This document shows, piece after piece, positions 6,100 through 8,154 of a stretch of 8,154 nucleotides of DNA. Source of the DNA: F23-B02 sp963625685 (GTDB taxonomy: Bacteria > Bacillota > Clostridia > Oscillospirales > Oscillospiraceae); contig CAVFTR010000026.1 in the NCBI GenBank assembly GCA_963625685.1, forward strand, positions 1-8,154, in the 5' to 3' direction. How positions within the stretch are numbered: position 1 is the stretch's first letter; every line of letters starts with the position of its first letter. The notes beneath the pieces were generated by a model. The model did no database searches, was not told the DNA's origin, and saw only the letters and a list, made by a program, of their open reading frames with translations. The translations under genes were made by a program, and so were the position numbers.

Positions 6100-6124
6100 A
6101 AAAGCACCCTCCGGGGTGCTTTTT
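6100..6124 (+). terminator. Rho-independent terminator of the ymdB-yhaO-yhaN-like operon
   Basis: AAAAGCACCC (6100-6109) pairs perfectly with GGGTGCTTTT (6114-6123) around a 4-base loop, ending in a T run. It begins ten bases after the ATPase stop codon and ends two bases before the -35 box of the next gene. Confidence 0.9.
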
Positions 6125-6126
6125 CA

Positions 6127-6155
6127 TTGAAAAACGTATCGCGGCATGATATCAT
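6127..6155 (+). promoter_or_regulatory. Promoter of rlmD, apparently leaderless
   Basis: TTGAAA (6127-6132), a 17-base spacer and TATCAT (6150-6155) are followed by only six bases before the ATG at 6162. The predicted start site falls on or next to the A of ATG. There is no Shine-Dalgarno sequence (the six bases are GAAAAT). The geometry is identical to the lysozyme promoter at 675-703. Confidence 0.7.
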
Positions 6156-6161
6156 GAAAAT

Positions 6162-7787
6162 ATGGAACAGTTGAGAAAAAACGAAATATTCGAGGCCCCG
6201 ATCGAGGCCTACAGCTCCGAGGGCAGCGGCGTTGCGCGCATCCTCGGCAGGGCGGTGTTCGTGCCGGGAACGATCGTGGGGGAGAGCTGGCGGATCGTTA
6301 TAACGAAGGTCACGGCCACGGCGGTGTACGGCCGCGCGCTCGAGCCGCTCCGGCTTTCGACAGAGCGCAGAGAGCCCGGCTGCGAAAGCTATCCCCGCTG
6401 CGGCGGCTGCGGTCTGCGGCACATGAGCTACGCCGAGGAGCTTCGCTTTAAAAGGCAGCGCGTGAACGACGCGCTCAGACACATAGGCGGCCAGACCGTG
6501 CAGGTCGACGGCATCACCGGCAGCGACGAAACGGAGCGCTACCGCAACAAGGGCATCTACGCCGTGCGCGATATCGGCGGCCGCGCCTGCAAGGGCTTCT
6601 TCGCGCCCCGCAGCCACGAGCTCGTGCCGGTCTCCCGCTGCCTTATACAGAGCGATATCGCCGACAGGGCGGCCGGGGCCGTGGTGAGCTTTTTGAACGC
6701 TCACGCCATCCCCGCTTATGACGAGAAAACGCGCAGGGGACTTGTGCGGCACGTGTATGTGCGAAGGGCCGTCAACACCTCCGACGCGGTCGCCGTCATC
6801 GTCGCCGCCGGCGGCTTCGGCGCGAAAACGCAGGAGCTCGTCCGCTTTCTGCGCGATATCTGCCCCGAGCTCACGGGCATCGTCTTAAACGTCAATAAGA
6901 CCAGCGGCAACACCGTCCTCGCGGGCCCGTTTTACACGCTCTGGGGCAGAGACACCATACGCGACAGCCTCGGCGGCATAGTCTACGAGCTTGCGCCGCA
7001 GGCCTTTTATCAGATAAATCCCCCGCAGGCCGCGCGCCTGTATGAAAAGGCCGTCGAGTATGCCGCGCCCGAGGGCAAAACGGTGCTGGACATGTACTGC
7101 GGCGCGGGCACGATAAGCCTGTTTCTGGCAAAGAGCGCAGAGCGCGTCATCGGCGCGGAGATAATTCCCGAGGCGGTGGAGAACGCACGTGCCAATGCCC
7201 GGCGCAACGGGATAGAGAACGCGGAGTTTATCTGCGCCGACGCCTCCGAGGCCGCCGTGCGCTTCCTGCGCGAGGGAGTGCGCCCCGAGGCGATCGTCGT
7301 CGATCCGCCGCGCCGGGGCATGGACGAGACCGCCGTGCGCGCCCTGTGCGGCATGGACCCGGAGCGCATCGTGTACGTCTCCTGCAATCCGGCCACCCTC
7401 GCGCGCGACATAAGGGTGTTTTCCTCCTGCGGCTACGCCCTTACCCGCGCCGAGGCGGTGGATATGTTCCCGCGAACAGCACACATAGAGACGGTATGTC
7501 TCTTAGTGCGGAGAAATAGTCTACATGTCGACATTGACGCAGATGTGGAGGAAATGCTACAAGAGAAGCGCGGTCAGGCGACCTATGCGCAGATCAAGGA
7601 TTATGTTCTGGAACAGAACGGCTTGAAGGTCTCCTCACTGTATATATCTCAGGTGAAGCGCAAATGCGGACTGGATGTCAGCGACAGCTACAACAAATCG
7701 AAGTCTGAGGATACGGCTATCCCGCAATGCCCGCCGGAGAAGGAAAAAGCAATCAAGGAGGCATTGCAGCACTTCGGAATGATATAA
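6162..7787 (+). CDS. rlmD: RlmD/RlmCD-type 23S rRNA (uracil-C5)-methyltransferase with extra C-terminal domain
   Basis: This 541-residue protein is predicted to methylate C5 of uracil in 23S rRNA (U1939, and in many Firmicutes also U747) using S-adenosylmethionine. Residues about 7-60 form a TRAM RNA-binding domain. Cys74, Cys80, Cys83 and Cys160 match the 4Fe-4S cluster ligands. The methyltransferase domain has Gln284 (FYQIN), SAM motif VLDMYCGAGT (308-317), DPPRRG (381-386), nucleophile Cys408 (VSCNP) and the general base Glu442 in HIETV. The normal family ends near residue 450. Here about 90 further residues follow, containing ATYAQIKDYVLE, SLYISQVKRKCG and PQCPPEKEKAI. I recall similar tails on many Firmicute homologues. 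The tail has different codon use (TTA, CTA, TTG leucines) and lower GC than the core, so it is probably of separate origin. All catalytic residues lie before the junction, so activity is expected to be kept. Confidence 0.92.
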   Translation: MEQLRKNEIFEAPIEAYSSEGSGVARILGRAVFVPGTIVGESWRIVITKVTATAVYGRALEPLRLSTERREPGCESYPRCGGCGLRHMSYAEELRFKRQRVNDALRHIGGQTVQVDGITGSDETERYRNKGIYAVRDIGGRACKGFFAPRSHELVPVSRCLIQSDIADRAAGAVVSFLNAHAIPAYDEKTRRGLVRHVYVRRAVNTSDAVAVIVAAGGFGAKTQELVRFLRDICPELTGIVLNVNKTSGNTVLAGPFYTLWGRDTIRDSLGGIVYELAPQAFYQINPPQAARLYEKAVEYAAPEGKTVLDMYCGAGTISLFLAKSAERVIGAEIIPEAVENARANARRNGIENAEFICADASEAAVRFLREGVRPEAIVVDPPRRGMDETAVRALCGMDPERIVYVSCNPATLARDIRVFSSCGYALTRAEAVDMFPRTAHIETVCLLVRRNSLHVDIDADVEEMLQEKRGQATYAQIKDYVLEQNGLKVSSLYISQVKRKCGLDVSDSYNKSKSEDTAIPQCPPEKEKAIKEALQHFGMI

Positions 7788-7801
7788 GAAGAGCAAAAAG
7801 C

Positions 7802-7846
7802 AGTACGCCTGTCAGTGAGCAATTCGACAGGCGTGCTATTTCTTTT
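7802..7846. terminator. Bidirectional terminator between rlmD and the convergent gene
   Basis: A 12-bp stem (7802-7813 with 7826-7837, one G-T wobble) with a 12-base loop is followed by ATTTCTTTT on the plus strand. On the minus strand it is followed by GCTTTTTGC. It can therefore end transcripts from both rlmD and the convergent gene at 7873-8154. Confidence 0.75.
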
Positions 7847-7872
7847 GCCCTTAGAACCGGATGGCTCTCAAC

Positions 7873-8154
7873 TCATCTCTGCTTGCCGCTCAGCGCCGTG
7901 GAGCACGCCATCAGGTAATAATTATTCTGATCGAACTGAAACGCACCCGTATTTGTCATAGGGACTTTTCTGGTATGTGCCGCATAGGAACGGTGGTTGA
8001 TCTGGTTGATAAAAGTCGTCATGATGGGGTAGCGGTCTTTCATGCTTGCAAGAGAAGCATAAAACACCTTCTCAAACGATCCGGTGCCGCGAACGGATCT
8101 GTCGATGCAGACCGGGCCGTATTGATAGCTGTTTTGGGTGGTCAGCGTCTGCCC
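7873..8154 (-). CDS. Unrecognised protein, C-terminal 93 residues only (5' end outside window)
   Basis: An open frame runs from the right edge of the window to TGA at 7873 on the minus strand. I do not recognise the family. The visible part begins GQTLTTQNSYQYGPVCIDRS and is polar and soluble, with aromatic and Asn/Gln-rich patches (INQINHRSYAAHTRK, FQFDQNNYYL) and the end STALSGKQR. There is no membrane helix, zinc motif or obvious catalytic signature. It faces rlmD across a shared terminator, and its GC is close to that of the rlmD tail and below that of the genes to its left. If the junction near 7490 is real, this would be a cargo or structural gene at the element end. It is unlikely to be spurious: it stays open to the edge and stops just before a terminator. 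Confidence 0.6.
   Translation of the reverse strand, partial: GQTLTTQNSYQYGPVCIDRSVRGTGSFEKVFYASLASMKDRYPIMTTFINQINHRSYAAHTRKVPMTNTGAFQFDQNNYYLMACSTALSGKQR

Larger units (their letters stand above)
7490..8154. mobile_element. Possible end of an integrated element in the 3' end of rlmD
   Basis: From about 7490 onward base composition and codon use change: hand counts give 126/180 GC at 7141-7320 against 88/180 at 7501-7680. The change occurs right after the conserved HIETV codons of rlmD (7482-7496). The 3' end of rumA/rlmCD is a known integration site for some streptococcal integrative conjugative elements (ICESp2905 as I recall). The following convergent partial gene has similar lower GC. 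No integrase, second repeat or other end is visible, so the limits and identity of the element are inferred. Confidence 0.4.

Noticed and set aside
1..8154. CRISPR array or toxin-antitoxin pair
   Set aside because: No regularly spaced direct repeats were seen, and the small genes at 148-673 do not resemble a known toxin-antitoxin family.

Overview
The window looks like chromosomal DNA of a GC-rich Clostridia-type Firmicute (Oscillospiraceae/Ruminococcaceae-like). The grounds are strong AGGAGG-type ribosome binding sites, TTGACA/TATAAT promoters (several with an extended -10 TG), a GH25 lysozyme, a YmdB-family phosphoesterase, a YhaO/YhaN-like nuclease pair and an RlmD/RlmCD-type rRNA methyltransferase. 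No species can be named from sequence alone.

Layout, left to right. Positions 1-65 hold a tRNA-Thr(TGT) on the minus strand, cut by the window edge, with a good promoter at 83-111. Two small plus-strand genes (148-351 and 356-673) follow. The second is a sigma-region-4-like helix-turn-helix protein and the first an unrecognised basic partner. Next is a membrane-anchored GH25 lysozyme (710-1591) with its own promoter and a strong terminator. Positions 1592-2051 contain that terminator, a hairpin-rich stretch that may be an intergenic repeat, a 27-bp perfect hairpin that overlaps the 3' end of a tRNA-Arg(ACG) gene, and the tRNA-Arg promoter. A 55-residue minus-strand gene (2052-2219) is divergent from the main operon.

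The operon at 2320-6090 has three overlapping genes: ymdB-like phosphodiesterase, SbcD/YhaO-like nuclease subunit, and an SbcC/YhaN-like ATPase with a transmembrane hairpin in the middle of its coiled coils. They overlap by 4 and 20 bases, which suggests coupled translation, and end at a good terminator. The rlmD-like gene (6162-7787) then starts from its own promoter.

The last ~650 bases differ from the rest. From about codon 443 of rlmD, hand-counted GC falls from about 70% (7141-7320) to about 49% (7501-7680), and the protein continues about 90 residues past the normal end of the family. A convergent unrecognised partial gene of similar lower GC follows. The simplest reading is that an integrated element entered at the 3' end of rlmD and supplied a replacement C-terminus. 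This is inferred: neither an integrase nor the second junction is in view.

Other points of interest are two promoters (lysozyme and rlmD) whose -10 boxes both sit exactly six bases before the ATG with no ribosome binding site, implying leaderless mRNAs, and the lack of a Rad50-type zinc hook in the SbcC-like protein.
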